A stretch of 64,000 nt of DNA from assembly GCF_964204645.1 (NCBI RefSeq), contig NC_134031.1, forward strand, positions 12,812,501 through 12,876,500, written 5' to 3'. The stretch is from Tubulanus polymorphus. Its lineage: Eukaryota > Nemertea > Palaeonemertea > Tubulaniformes > Tubulanidae. The translations under genes and the position numbers were made by a program. The notes below the pieces were generated by a model. The model was not told where the DNA came from and did no database searches. It saw nothing but the letters and a program-made list of their open reading frames with translations. Below, in pieces: positions 33,601 to 45,203 of the stretch; position 1 is the first letter of the stretch; every line of letters begins with the position of its first letter.

Positions 33601-34085
33601 TATTAAAGATAAAAACTAATAACATAACAGATGATTTAAAAACATTAAAACATCATTTTGATTTCAGTAATTATCCTAAAACTCATGAATTGTTTAGCAA
33701 CGATAATGAAAAGTTGCCCGGTAAATTCAAAGATGAATTAGGAGGTGAAGAAATGATAGAGTTCATTGGAATTCGATCTAAAATGTATAGTTATAAAACC
33801 AATACTCATGAATCAAAGAAATTGAAAGGAATTACTAAAAGTGTAGTAGAAAAGAATATCCATTTCAAAGATTACATCAATTGTATATTCAATGAAGAAG
33901 TTAGAAAACATAAGATGAAATTTTTAAGTTCTGAAGATCATGAAATGTTTATTGAAGAGATAGAAAAGGTTAGTTTGAACCCATTTGATGAGAAAAGATA
34001 TATTTTAGATGACGGAATTCATACAGTCGCGTATGGTTGCAATTTAGATGAATACTTAAGATTTAAAAGAAACAAAAGAGAATGA
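30626..34085 (+). pseudogene. PolB, Polinton B (multiple breaks)
   Basis: Protein-primed family B DNA polymerase without the zinc-finger start. Seen in order: Cys motif DDKCFLWSI, His motif ENHYM (then a TAG), zinc-type CRKCL...H...C, exonuclease I YGDFES, the CYYC...RDHDH...H.NC module, exonuclease II FHNLSGYGAH (Asp to Gly in 'GYD'), polymerase motif A DVNNLYGWAM, motif B KLMNNAFYGKT and motif C YFDTDS. The C-terminus reads to CNLDEYLRFKRNKRE. At least six stops or shifts, including one at 32212 and around 32860 and 33180. Motifs A-C are intact. Confidence 0.88.
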
Positions 34086-34166
34086 CATTTTAAAAAGGAT
34101 TCTAGCGTGTTAATCAAATTTTAGTAAAAATATGAGTATATAATTTAGTAAAAATATGTATAATAA

Positions 34167-34554
34167 ATGGAGCCAGAACAATCACAAACTATCAATATTA
34201 GAAATAACACTGGTGTTATAAATATATACTACAAGAAATGTTCTAAATGTGAATTAGATAAATTAGCTATAACAGAATTTAGTAAGCGTAAGATTACAAT
34301 ATTGCTGCAAAACTTGTATAAAACTATATACCAAGCAATATCAAAACGTAAGATGAAATGTTTCAGATCTGAAGATCACGAGATGTTTATTGAAGAGATA
34401 GAGAAGATAAGTCTAAACCCATTTGACGATAAAAGATATATTTTAGATGATGGAATTCATAGAGTCGCTTATGGTTGAAATTTAGATGAATACTTAAAAT
34501 TTAAAAGAGAAGAAACAAAAGAGAATGAGATTATGAAAAGGATTCTAACATGTT
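34167..34554 (+). pseudogene. HNH N-terminus fused to a duplicated PolB C-terminus
   Basis: The first ~43 residues (MEPEQSQTIN...KCSKCELDKLAIT) are the zinc-ribbon start of the HNH protein. After a short scrambled join the frame becomes the PolB C-terminus (EDHEMFIEEIEKISLNPFDDKRY...), already present once at the end of the preceding gene. The second copy continues past a TGA to MKRILTC. An HNH fragment is thus sandwiched between two PolB ends. Confidence 0.75.
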
Positions 34555-34595
34555 AATCGGCTTTGATTCAATTTTAATAAAAATATGTATAATAA

Positions 34596-34940
34596 ATGGA
34601 GAGTAAACAAGCAAACAGTGAGAACAACAAATCATTTCTAGATAGAATAAAAGATATCACAAATGCTAAATCAGTAGATTATAAATTTAAAAAATTAAAT
34701 GAACTAACAATTCATAAGAAATATCTAATTACAAATATTGATACAGTTTCTAACAAATATGGAGATAAATTAGTTATCCACTTAGAATATGAAGGATTAG
34801 AAGGAAATAAATTTAAATTCAGAACATATTTACCAGATAGATTTAGAAGAATTATGTTCAGGTGATTTCTATTTCATATATAAAGGTAAGAATTAAAAAG
34901 GGCACCACGAAATAGATTTTGAATAAAATATGTAAAATAA
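34596..34940 (+). pseudogene. Small OB-like Polinton protein, Polinton B
   Basis: 89 codons to 34865, then a frame break. It has KYGDKLVIHLEYEGLEGNKF and LPDRFRR; the remaining FYFIYKGKN...-type tail is in another frame. It is homologous to 57245-57596 and more distantly to 5849-6175. A nucleic-acid-binding OB fold is inferred from strand pattern only. Confidence 0.6.
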
Positions 34941-35662
34941 ATGGTAGAATTAAAAGAATATAGAATATTCGTTGATTCAAGAAGACTTACATATTATAAA
35001 TCTCATAATTAACTAGTACAATTAGATAGAGAATTTAAAAATTGTGTAGATTTAAAATTAGTAAATGTAAGTTTATGTAATTCTTTTTATATTGTATCGG
35101 ATAAAAGTCTTGATCATGATTCTTTTATGATTCATGTAAGGAGATTATATAATTTAGAGACTTTAGCGCAAGAAATTGATAGAAAAGCTAAAACAAAAAT
35201 GAGCGCAGCTGCTGGATTTGGAATTGAATTTTTTTAAAGTGATAATAATAATAAATTAAGAATAGAGTTAGCTAATGAAGAACAGCATAAATTTATAGTG
35301 AGAAAACCAGTAGCTAAAATTTAGGAATTACATCAAATAAACTTTATTCAAATGTTGATAGTTTAGCTAATATAATACCTTTTACACATTTTTATATTTA
35401 TTGCAATTTAATTGACCCTACAAAAACATTCGAAGCAACTAAAGATACAACTTGTAATTCTAGTATATTAAATATTTTACCATTAAAAAATGTTAAACAA
35501 TTTGGAACACAAATAAATAATAATTTAGCTGAGTGTGATTTCAAACCTTGTATTCCAAAATTTGATAATTTTAAGTTAGAAATAAGAAATCATAATGGGT
35601 ACTTAATTGATTTAAATAATTTTCCTGTAATTTATGAATTAGTTATAAGATGTAAAGAATAA
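34941..35662 (+). pseudogene. Minor capsid (penton-like) protein, Polinton B
   Basis: The start MVELKEYRIFVDSRRLTYY is followed by a stop at SHN*, then NCVDLKLVNVSLCNSFY. A shift near 35325 (AAAATTTAGG) precedes the second half, IIPFTHFYIYCNLIDPTKTF, GTQINNNL and FDNFKLEIRNHNGYLIDL. It is the same protein as 56471-57230. Polinton minor capsid proteins have this short-start, 'YCDLIEP'-type middle and penton jelly roll. Confidence 0.72.
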
Positions 35663-35680
35663 TTTTTTTCATTATATAAA

Positions 35681-37057
35681 TGAATATAACTGTTGGACCG
35701 AGTATATGTTTTGGATTTGATTCTAAACGTGAGAAAGAAATGAAATTAACATTAATGATGTAATAATTAGATATTTATGTTACTGAAACTAATAATTTTA
35801 ATGCAAAGATGGAAAATATATTTCATGTATATTTAATTAGTTTTTAAAAATTGAAAGATGAAAAACAATGGTTATTAAAATCTAATATTAAGTATTGGCA
35901 GAACCAATTAAATTTTGCAGTTTATTGTGCAACAGCAGAATGTGGAATTAGTTGGAATGATCATTTGAATAATTCAAAATATAAGTTAATTCAAAGTTTA
36001 TTTAGATTTCATACTTATTTTCAAATAAGATTAATATTAAATTAATTAAATACCCCTTTACCAGGATCTAGGTATTTTAAAAAATTAGATAATAATATTA
36101 ATTTATCAGAGTTTTATAAAATTTGTAATGAATTTAATATAGATATAAATAATTTTGATTTTAGAACAAAACTTGGAACAATACGATCACTTCCTTGTCC
36201 TGAAAATATTTTACAATATTGCATACTTCCCATACCATCTAATAGTTTTTACAATATCTATAATAATAAATTAGGTTATGGTAAAATAGAAACTAAGGAT
36301 TTAGAAACATTAAATTTTAATAAATTACCGAAATTCTATGATAATTTAAAACAAGAAAACAATAATGGTTGGGTTTATTTTATTTTAGAAAATAGTGAAG
36401 GTTTTACAAAAGCTGGTATACAAAGAATAAATCAATAAATTAGAACTTATTTGATTTGCATACTAGGCGCTCAAGTTGAAACAAGATCTCCAATAATTGG
36501 AAATTTAAATACATCATTTGATACACAAAAACAATTTAAATTTTTATTTGAAGATTCTATTCATAATGATAAAAATAGATCGATTCCAGAAAACATTGTA
36601 AGGTATCAAAATTATTTAGATAAACCACATGTGAGATTAAATTATTGTATAGGCCCTAATTTGTTAATTATTTCAAATGATTTAATATTAAAAATGGGAA
36701 ATATAGTTGGTTATAATATTATAATTAAAATTGCAACAATAAATGATAAGTTTGGATTAAATGATATAAATAAAAAGACTATCACCGCTCCAAAATTAAT
36801 CGAAGGTGAAAAACTTAAAAAACATATTCAATCAACAGAAACTAAAACTATTAAATATAGACTATTAAACTAAGAATATTAAATTGGATAATGATTCTAA
36901 AATAAATGATTGCAATACTACAGAAAATATAAAAACTGATATTATTCAACATGATATAATTAAAAGTAATAATGATAATAAGTCACATGGAAATACTAAA
37001 TTAGCTATAACTTGTATAGGAATTGTAATAGTAGGAATATTATATTTTAAATTTTAA
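35681..37057 (+). pseudogene. 118-aa protein start joined by deletion to the 441-aa protein, Polinton B
   Basis: 35681-35770 matches the first ~30 residues of the protein at 56098-56454 (MNITVGPSICFGFD). At about 35771 it jumps to residue ~45 of the 441-aa protein (YVTETNNFNAKMENIFHVY). Everything between (the 73-, 140- and 122-aa genes) is deleted. The remainder keeps YWQNQLNFAVYCATAECGIS and GAQVETRSPIIGN with several stops, ending in a hydrophobic tail ILYFKF at 37057. Confidence 0.72.
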
Positions 37058-37073
37058 TTTTTATAAGATATAA

Positions 37074-38660
37074 ATGGATGTAGAAGGTGGAGAAGCTTAT
37101 GAAATGGGAGAAATGGGAAATAATAATGAAGGATTTATACCTGATGAACCACAACCTGATTTTAATGAAACTAATCTTGATAATGATGATGGATCAGCAT
37201 ATAAATCTAATTTAGCAGATAGTGGTTCTAAAGCCCCTTCAACAGACGAGTTTGATAATAAAACTAAATCGAGAATAAATGCTGAAAATGAAAATTTTAA
37301 AACATCTGGTTTCGATAGTGCACACTAGCAGTAGAGGTGACTGTAAAACCACCCGTCTGTCAACAGTGACTTTGTCATAGTAACTCCTACCATAACAGCT
37401 ACTCTCAAAACACATCGTTTCTAAAAGTCAACTATAACACAAAACATAATCAGAAAGATCAAAGTCTTAAAGAAATAGCTTTCTAATAGAAATATATTTC
37501 CTAATAATTCAAATTAATTCTCAGCTTATCACGGGACCATTTGAGCCGTTGTAGTTGCTAGTAATCGCAACCGACATAAGCAGGGAAGCAACTGAGAGGA
37601 TCTCATATCCCGCTAGTCGGCCTCAGTTGCTGCGAATCGGAGCGCAGTCGACATAAGCTGGGTTGCGATCGCGGTTGCACTCAGTTGCGTCGGTAGGAGT
37701 CGGTAGGCGTCGCGTTGCTTGTCGACAAAAGCCAGCCTTTAGTAATCCTTCGTCACAGATAAATAGACGCAGCTGTCTAACTAACGGAGCTTTAGACTTC
37801 GGTTTATTGTCTCTGAGTACGGTTATTTCATAAGAATACGCGGCAGACTGAACAGATTTCACCCACAATTTTTCCGCATATCGAATATCGCTAGCTTGAA
37901 TCTCATTGTTCGCGGTAATGTTTTTCTTTGACGTAATCCGTTCAATGAATCGTAATACAAATACAGTAATCCTGAGCAGTTTCGCCAATGACGGATATTT
38001 ATTTATATCCAATACGCTAGCAATTCCTAGTTTCTGAGTCGAATCTGAGTCGCAAGGTTCATTAGTTTGAGCATGGACGTATAAACTAGAAGGACGACGC
38101 ACCAGCCTAGTTCAAAGGAATCCACTGTATTTCCGACACTCGTTATCAGCGCTGAGTTAACACTTCACACATCTTGCCTATTTATAATTTTAAACATATA
38201 TTTGAAAGATCTGGATATAATATAAATGGTAGAGGTGCCAGATATTTAGTAAGAGAATTAAAATTTTTAGATGGTGAATATTATTATCATTTGAAAGATG
38301 ATTATTAAATTAATATCACTTATAAAATTCAAAACAAAATATTAGCAGAATCTAGAATTAAAAGAATAAGTAATAGTAATGAAATAGAAAATGTTACCGA
38401 CACAGAAATAAATCAAAATAAAAGAGTTTTTAGACAAGGAATTAATGAATTATTTGAAATAATCAATAATAATTTAGAAACAGAAACAACCTCTGAACAG
38501 AATATAACTTCCAAAACTAGTAAACTTAAATCAAATAAAGTTCCAATTGAAAAACTTTTACCAAATGGGTTACTTGATGCAACAGATCAAGAATTAGAAG
38601 ATTTAAATATATTTTCTGATAAAGCAATTAGAGAAATTATTAGTATAAGACTTGCATCTG
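37074..38660 (+). pseudogene. Coiled-coil membrane protein, Polinton B, split by BEL/Pao
   Basis: 37074-37316 gives the N-terminus (MDVEGGEAYEMGEMGNNN, then LADSGSKAPSTDEFDNK). After the retroelement fragment the frame resumes at about 38186 (HIFERSGYNINGRGARYLV) and stops matching at about 38655, before the coiled coil and membrane segments. It is homologous to 52260-53618. Confidence 0.7.
37317..38185 (-). mobile_element. BEL/Pao retrotransposon fragment
   Basis: Leftward frame 38102-37623 (159 codons) reads VLDINKYPSLAKLLRITVFV, AEKLWVKSVQS and VRQLRLFICDEGLLKAGF. This is the pol segment between RT/RNase H and integrase of BEL/Pao elements ('...RYSS..KLLRVTA.V.RF' and 'E..W...VQ' then 'L..F.D..GLIR'). 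It is 5' and 3' truncated; no LTR was recognised. It interrupts the Polinton coiled-coil gene. Confidence 0.72.
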
Positions 38661-38664
38661 ACCA

Positions 38665-38840
38665 GTGGAGATCACCGTACAGTCACGTACGGGTAACAAC
38701 TTCGTACTTAAAATGGTATTGGCTACTAGGAACTCACATACGGCGTTAGTAGGGAACTCACGTACGGTTAACCTGTGGAGATCACCGTGTACAGTCACGT
38801 ACGGGTAACAACTACGTACTTAAAATGGTATTGGCTACTA
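38665..38840 (+). repeat. ~64-bp direct repeat with CACGTACGGG words
   Basis: 38665-38728 and 38775-38840 share GTGGAGATCACCGT, CAGTCACGTACGGGTAACAA and ATGGTATTGGCTACTA almost exactly. The array begins within a few bases of the right edge of Polinton B. Confidence 0.88.
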
Positions 38841-39927
38841 CATAATAGGCCTTATAGACAAATAAATACCGGTAGGCTTTCTTAGCTTCCACACTTCACA
38901 ACCGAACCAACTGACCAACCAGTATATTTAGTCCCAGCACGCACCAACCGGCACAGGCCTAACACTATTTGTCAACTGTGTGTACCGTAGTAGGCTATCG
39001 ATAATCACCTGATACTTTTCTGTCGTTTGTTTTCTCTCTGAGACGAACGTAATTCTAGTAGCCATCCGCGACTCAACGACCTTGATTTAAACTTGATCAA
39101 TTCAAAATCTGTTTATTGACGCTTTTGGTTACATGAACTGATCAGCAATATACTTAAATGAAATAACCGGAATAACAAAAAATCAAAAATATTAAAGAGG
39201 TTCCAAACAAATGCCCGTAAACCTGTCAGACACGCGAACGCCGGACTCGTAAACTCTTGGACTCGGACCCGCTGAGCAATAAATTCATAAAATTGAATTT
39301 GAAATTGATTGTGGGGAAGAGAGGGAATGATTCGATAGCTCTTCCTAAAAAATCTGGGAGAAATGTCGGAAAGAAAACACAACACGGCTACTAATTGAAC
39401 GGAGCCATATTTCCGATGTTTACGGCTCGACAGTGCCTTTATAACGTGGATTTATCAAAATTCCCATGCAGTATCTGGAGATTGAAGTGAGCAGAAGGAT
39501 ATCATACGTTTGTATGATACGATTGTATCGGCGACAGCGGTAAGGTAAGGAAGCCTTTACACTTTTAGCAAAAACTGTGTGGAAAAGGGAAAAATAAAAA
39601 TAAATATAGCTGCAAAGCAGCGATAACGGGTTTCTGCCTTGCTGGATAAGGAGCGCCACCTAGGGGTCAGCTGATTACATGGCTATGTTGATCCACATGG
39701 GATACTACGCGAAAAGTTCAAATGTACCAAGGTTAGGGGAAATGACACCGAGAATAACGAAGATACGGTACTTTTACCATGCCCAAGTGGCCGGTAATTT
39801 GCCGGTTAGCATACTACTGAATTAAACAATCGAAAAAAACTGATGCTAGAATGAGTTTTCAACATAAACGCTCCCTAGTGGTTAGAATAGGAACTAATTA
39901 TGTTAGGGATTCGTTGTATTTTATATC
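38841..39927. other. No recognisable gene
   Basis: Host-like composition; no supported feature. Confidence 0.35.
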
Positions 39928-40395
39928 CAGGTACATGTATATCAATTTTCATAGAAATCCCTTTATCCGCTTAGTAGCTATCAATGAAAATGCATTTCCA
40001 GCAACTTGTAGGTGGCGCTCCCAGAGAACCATATGAGTTACCTACTTAAACCATACATCACTACAAGTGTTTTGTAAAGGGCTACTAACCACACATTCCA
40101 ACAACGATTCTATTGGCAACGGTTAAGAACCTAGGAGCAGAAATCATTGTTTTCACAGTCCCCTGGTGGTAGGTACATGTGTATCATTTTTTATAGAAAT
40201 CCATTCACACGCTTAGTCGATATAGATGAAAATGCGTTTTCCGGCGTCTTATAGGTGGCGCTACTGGAGAACCATATGAGTTACATAGTTATACCATACA
40301 TCAATACAAGCGTCTTCGCAATGGCTACTGGTCACTCGTTGCAACCACGATTCTATCTCCAACGGTTTAGGAGCTAGGAGCAAAAATCTCATTAA
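39928..40395 (+). repeat. 243-bp tandem repeat, two units
   Basis: Units start AGGTACATGTATATCA (39928) and AGGTACATGTGTATCA (40171). Both contain TAGGTGGCGCT, GAGAACCATATGAGTTAC and CTAGGAGCA. Roughly 80% identical, so old. Confidence 0.8.
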
Positions 40396-41640
40396 AAAAT
40401 TTGGGGGCCCATTTTCGAGCCCGTAGAGCCCAAACGGTTAATCGCAGATAGGGCGTGCCATTGACTTTTTTAACCTCCGGGCTGTTATGAACAACTTTCG
40501 TGCTCGCCCGAAGCTGAAAAGTCAAAGACAAAACATTTTCTCACACAATAACTTTTCGATGTCACAATTTTTAAATGTAAAACACCCCCTGGTGGGTAAA
40601 CGGGGTCCCCAATCAAAGATCCCTTCGACTTACCTCAAGGTACCTGCGTTCCGTACATCTGTAACAAAATTTCATTTCTCAAGACAGATACCTCCTGCCC
40701 CTTTTTTATAAGCGTCCTTGCAGAAGATACCTTCCCCTTACTCCGGCGCCGACGATAACCCGCGACTCCTTAATCCCGAAATTGTTCCCGGTGGTAAATA
40801 CTACCGCCGCTGTATTTATCTCGCCTTTTACACACGAAATAATTGTCGAAAGCTATCATGTACGATACCGTTTGAAAGAGGATTATAAAGTCTTGACTCG
40901 GTGCAAGTATCTCCGAATTTCATCGTTTTTAGGCGACACGAGCTGTAGTTTATTAGTTGAGGCGATTTCGCCGGTTTGTTTACTTCCGGTACGAGCACAT
41001 GGCCCGCTCGACTAGCGGGAGAGTTTAAGTTTCTACACCGACGTCTTTCGGCTATCATTATAAGTTATCACCTTAATTTCTAGTCACGAAGTTAACGCCC
41101 TTATATAGTCCTCAATATTACAAATCCAGTAGATGATTTCGGCACCTTCATATCCTAAAAATACCGAGAATTCGACGATTGAATCGACTGAACTAATTGA
41201 CCCTTGCGGTAAATGAGCGGTTATTTGGTCGATTAAATGTCGGTAATTAGATGGTAATTAAGTGTTTAATTGTCTGTTTGATATCGTCGGTTGTTTAGGG
41301 GTTATTTACCGACTAATTACCGACGGATAGGATTAACGACGATTTTCCGACGAACTTCCGACAGAAATGAGATGGCGGAAAATCGTCAGATTTTATTACC
41401 ATAGTAGCAACAATACACGTAGTTTTAAAACGACGTTCAAATTCCATTTCTGATCACGATTTACAACCATCAGTCCAACAAATACCTCTGATTTACATGA
41501 TTTATTTACAGCACTGTAGCGGAAATTCGTTTCAATTCGTTCTGTTCTTTTTATTTTCCAGCTGCAGAGTCCTCCCCAGCTCAGTCTAAAATTCATATTA
41601 AATTCCTATTAAAAGTTTGTATGATGTAAAATAAAACCTT
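40396..41640. other. No recognisable gene
   Basis: It includes a stretch at about 41205-41395 rich in repeated CGGTAATTA / ACCGACTAATTACCGAC and TTCCGACGA words. Otherwise nothing is supported. Confidence 0.35.
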
Positions 41641-41899
41641 ATAATGTATTTGTAACTCTGAGACAAGAATGTTTAATGCTTTGGACTTCGGTCTGGTGGA
41701 TTAGAAACTATTTTTATTTCTATCTTAATGAAATATTGTATGATTTAATCTAAATTCAAAAACTGTACCTAAAGACCTTTTCTATGTGTTCGGGTCACTC
41801 CCGGTTTGTATTTTTCGAGTTAATGTGCCTAAATCGATGTTCCCGTGCTTAAATCGATATTTTTATGCTGTGCTCTGTGCCCGAGATGGCGCCACTATA

Positions 41900-42730
41900 C
41901 GGTTCTTAATTATATTGTGTGCTCGGGGTGCTTTGTTTTAACCAATTAGATGGGGTTACGTCATAATCTGGGCTCTATAAAAGGCAAAAATGTGATTTAT
42001 TAATTAGTCTCGGTGCACATTCTTAGGTGTGTATTACTAAGATTTTGAACTATGGGGGGAGGGATTAATCTAATTTTCTTAGTAAGTCATACTTAGCACT
42101 GATTCTCTTTAAGTATTTCTTGGTCCTTATTCTCAAAGTTGTTTTTCTTCCAAGATGTTTTCGGAAAACAATCTTTCAGGGTTCAAGGAGGTTTTCTCCT
42201 TCGAATTATTCCCGAAAGTATTCTTCTTTCCGATTTCCTCTCTTGGTTTTTCCCTCAACTTTTGAGTTTTCGGAGTAGTGACCATCTCTTACATAAACAT
42301 AATAGGAAGAATGATTAAATAAATACTTAACTGGAACTATGATTAAATATAGCGAAAATTCTTATCTTTATTAAGAGCACTTAGAGTTACATCTTCTTTA
42401 GCGTAAAACGAGCGCAGGGTTTAAGTAACTATTGTTGAGTCGTAATGTTAGAATATCTGAAATCTTTATTCCTAATACTATTGAATTCTGGTGCGAGTCG
42501 TGCACTTGTATTAAGGGCAATATGCCCTTGTTAATCTCCTCCTTTGGTGGCCGGTTGGCCATCTTATCTACCTTAAATGTTGTAAATAAGAGATAACCTC
42601 GAGGTTGTGTATATATTGTTCATTGTTCGAATATTTCCAAGAAATAATAAATAGTATTCAAGAGAATATTATCATATACATAAAATTCTAAATCTTTGCC
42701 TTTTTCCCTAAACTATTTTTGTGGTGTCGG
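41900..42730 (+). promoter_or_regulatory. Possible LTR: TATA box, polyA signal and PBS-like word
   Basis: TATAAAAGG at 41976 is followed 670 bp later by AATAAA (42646) and, at about 42722, by TGGTGTCGG. That word resembles the primer-binding start after the 5' LTR of Gypsy-type elements. No matching second LTR was found; the 71-codon frame at 43469-43684 downstream is not recognisable as gag. Weak, inferential call. Confidence 0.25.
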
Positions 42731-43884
42731 ATTTACTATCAATTGAGGAAAGGATTTTCTTGTGCATTTTTGGGATTCTGTGACTTCACTTCAAAATATT
42801 CTTGAAGAATCTTGTGGGTTGGAGAGTTTAGGGCATCATGTAAGTCTTCAAAAAGGGGAAGCATTGAGGGCACCCTCTAGTGGGAGAGGCCAAATATTGG
42901 TGAATGCTCCTCGTTTTATTTAGTTGGTATCTATTATTCTTTTTGAAGCTAAACGCCTGATCAGGTCGGCTGTGGAGGCTGGAAATACTTGTAGCGCTGG
43001 ACGCAGTCCTGTATTTCCTCCTCAGTCGGAGAGAAAGCTAGGGGATTTTTATTTTATTTGACTCATTCATGATTCTTCTATTAATTCTTTTGGTCACAGT
43101 TTTTCATACATGCACACGCCTTTTTCATGGGTGATTTGTGAGGACATGCAGTCACCCGTGTTACAATTATGACTTATCACTGAGAATTAGGACTCCTTTA
43201 AGTATTCTCACTCACCAGAGGAAGACTTGACCTTATTTTTCCGCGTTAAATCTCATGGAGGAAAACAAGAGAATTTTCCCCTTCTAGCTTCTCTACCTCC
43301 CAGATGCTAGTGACGTGAGCGAACCCTAGAAGCGACGCCTATATGCAACTTTTTTCTTAAATGTATAGGATTATAGAAAGAGAGAGAGAGAGTTACCTGT
43401 ATTCCCTCTTGGTCGAGGAAATTCCGAGAGTTGAGACCTTAGACTTGACATTATGAATTTTAACGGAAATGGAAGTAGATTTTTGTAGTCACTTGCCAGA
43501 GCACGCTACCCCGAATCCCGGTATTCCGCTTCAGCACCACGACCAAACTGATCGGTGTGCGAGAGTGAAAACGGCGCCGAAAGTGGTGGATGCGATATGC
43601 CTAAAACAAAAGCGCGATACGAAGAGCAAATTTTATAATCGCCAAACGATTAACAAAATTACGACGACAAACTCCCGACGCTGATTTATTACTTATACAG
43701 ATCTTTTGTTAAGATAAGCGAAATTTCGGATACAATAATTTCGAAACTAAATTATAGATGGCAGCACCAACAGAGCGCTCTACAAACTATATCATCTTAC
43801 AAAAGTTTCTAACATCGATATCGTTAATCGCGTTGTACCGGAGCGTGCCGAAAATACGTCCGTCCGCCAACTGTGTTAATTCCC
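42731..43884. other. Unassigned sequence downstream of the possible LTR
   Basis: No clear coding region. A basic 71-codon frame at 43469-43684 and a short GA run at about 43379-43392 are the only visible structures. Confidence 0.3.
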
Positions 43885-43981
43885 AAATCTGCAAACAATA
43901 TAACTAGTGAAGCACAAGCCGGATTTAGACCAAAATGGTCTACTATTGATCATATTCTACGATTTCTCGAGTTTGTGTAAA
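43885..43981 (+). pseudogene. LINE RT relic
   Basis: A short frame reads SEAQAGFRPKWSTIDHILRF before a stop at about 43978. The 'QAGFR...STIDHI' motif is the conserved RT block of RTE/CR1-type LINEs. Nothing else of the element is recognised. Confidence 0.7.
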
Positions 43982-44224
43982 TAAAATAACTCACATGTAT
44001 TGATATGTACTGATGTATAATATTTCCACGTCAAAAATAAAGTTCTAAATTGAATGTACACATACACATGAAACTCTCGGTTGACTTGTCTTACTCTTTA
44101 TTTCTGACGAGCGTATGTTTGAACGTTCAAATGATTACTATGACTTAACTATGCACCAGCCCCCAGTGCCATTCTGAGAGGCTGTGTATAGAACGATGAC
44201 CACACTCAAACGTGGTGAACGGAT

Positions 44225-44279
44225 AATAAGATAAAATCCCACTATTTAATCTGTAAATAGTGGGATTTTATCTTATTAG
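44225..44279. repeat. Perfect hairpin with ~24-bp arms
   Basis: AATAAGATAAAATCCCACTA to TTTA, a ~5-nt loop and its exact complement. A MITE remnant or cruciform-forming site; no terminator role is implied in this eukaryotic context. Confidence 0.85.
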
Positions 44280-44313
44280 GCTGTGTATACTTTACTGTTA
44301 GATGCATCCCCCC

Positions 44314-44402
44314 GGCAAGGATTCGAACCCGATGGCATCGAGATTGCCACGGTTCGTGCCGAGGCTGAGTGTAGCGATGCCATCAGGTTCGAATCCCTGC
44401 TG
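44314..44402. repeat. Inverted pair of tRNA T-arm-like sequences
   Basis: GCAAGGATTCGAACCCGATGGCATCG at the left is matched in inverse by CGATGCCATCAGGTTCGAATCC at the right. Each arm contains the pol III B-box GGTTCGAATCC. There is no acceptor/D-arm partner, so it is not a tRNA gene. A tRNA-derived SINE foldback is possible. Confidence 0.6.
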
Positions 44403-44526
44403 CAAAGGGAGCATGTGTTAGATGGCTAACACATCTTTTTTAACCAAATTTTAGCCCGCGCTTTAAATGAATATTGTGACTCCCTTGGACCACCAATATA
44501 TTAAAAAAATGTAACTTGACGATGAG

Positions 44527-44795
44527 AGTAATAGGGAATATCTTGTTTCATACCAAAGGTCGAAAGGTCGAGCTCATAAAAAATGAAAAATATGAAAATA
44601 ATAACAATTTCTATTTGAATTAGTAGCGAAACTCATATAAAATGAAAAATAATTCTCGCACACTCGAATTTATTTTTCATTTTATATGAGTTTCACTCCT
44701 AATTCAAATAGAAATTATTATTATTTTCATATTTTTCATTTTTTACTCACTAGCCCTTTCGACCTTTGATATGAAACAAGATATTCCCTATTACT
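44527..44795 (+). repeat. Polinton C left palindromic terminus
   Basis: 269-bp palindrome from AGTAATAGGGAATATCTTG to its complement CAAGATATTCCCTATTACT. The first ~25 bp differ from all other ends (GAATATCTTGTTTCATA in place of GTAATGGGCTTTCA), yet both arms carry the same variant. The interior resembles the Polinton A ends. Confidence 0.88.
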
Positions 44796-44874
44796 CTTAA
44801 AATATTCATATATATGAATAAAATATAAATGAATAACTTCTAAAATCAATTTTAATAAAAATTATAGTATTAAA

Positions 44875-45126
44875 ATGGAAGCAAATAAGTACTACTGTTC
44901 AACATGTAATATCAATATAGATAAATCCCAAAAAGCAAGACACAATAAAACTAAAACACATTTAGAGTATAAATTGAAACTAGAATATTTACAGTTATAT
45001 TTAGAACAGTTAACAAAGGCAAAGAAATTTATTGATCAATGGAACAATGATCCAAATAATGAACAATACGTTGAGGAATTTGATATCAAGGAATCGAAAC
45101 AACTTATCAAAAGCAGCGAGGAATGA
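44875..45126 (+). pseudogene. Chimera of zinc-finger start and HNH tail
   Basis: Codons 1-38 equal the PolB zinc-finger module (MEANKYYCSTCNINIDKSQK...). From about codon 39 the sequence is the tail of the HNH protein (YLQLYLEQLTKAKKFIDQW to VEEFDI). The join marks a deletion between a PolB-side end and the HNH region, leaving PolB-side sequence at both ends of copy C. Confidence 0.75.
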
Positions 45127-45203
45127 AAAAGGATGACATTGGTCGAAGAAATGGAAGAGGATTCTAAAATATTAACCAATTTAGTAAAAAATACATATAA
45201 TAA

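Larger units (their letters stand above)
30626..38660 (+). mobile_element. Polinton B, endless decayed copy
   Basis: The gene order, PolB - HNH/PolB chimera - OB-like - minor capsid - 118-aa start - 441-aa protein - coiled-coil protein, equals the leftward block of copy C read in + orientation. There are no terminal repeats. The left edge is at the minisatellite and the right edge falls within the coiled-coil gene. A BEL/Pao fragment splits that last gene. Several stops and deletions mark it as old, yet some residues, such as the polymerase YFDTDS, are better preserved here than in copy C. Confidence 0.88.

Noticed and set aside
44375-44400. tRNA gene
   Set aside because: T-arm/B-box present but no acceptor stem, D-arm or anticodon arm partner.
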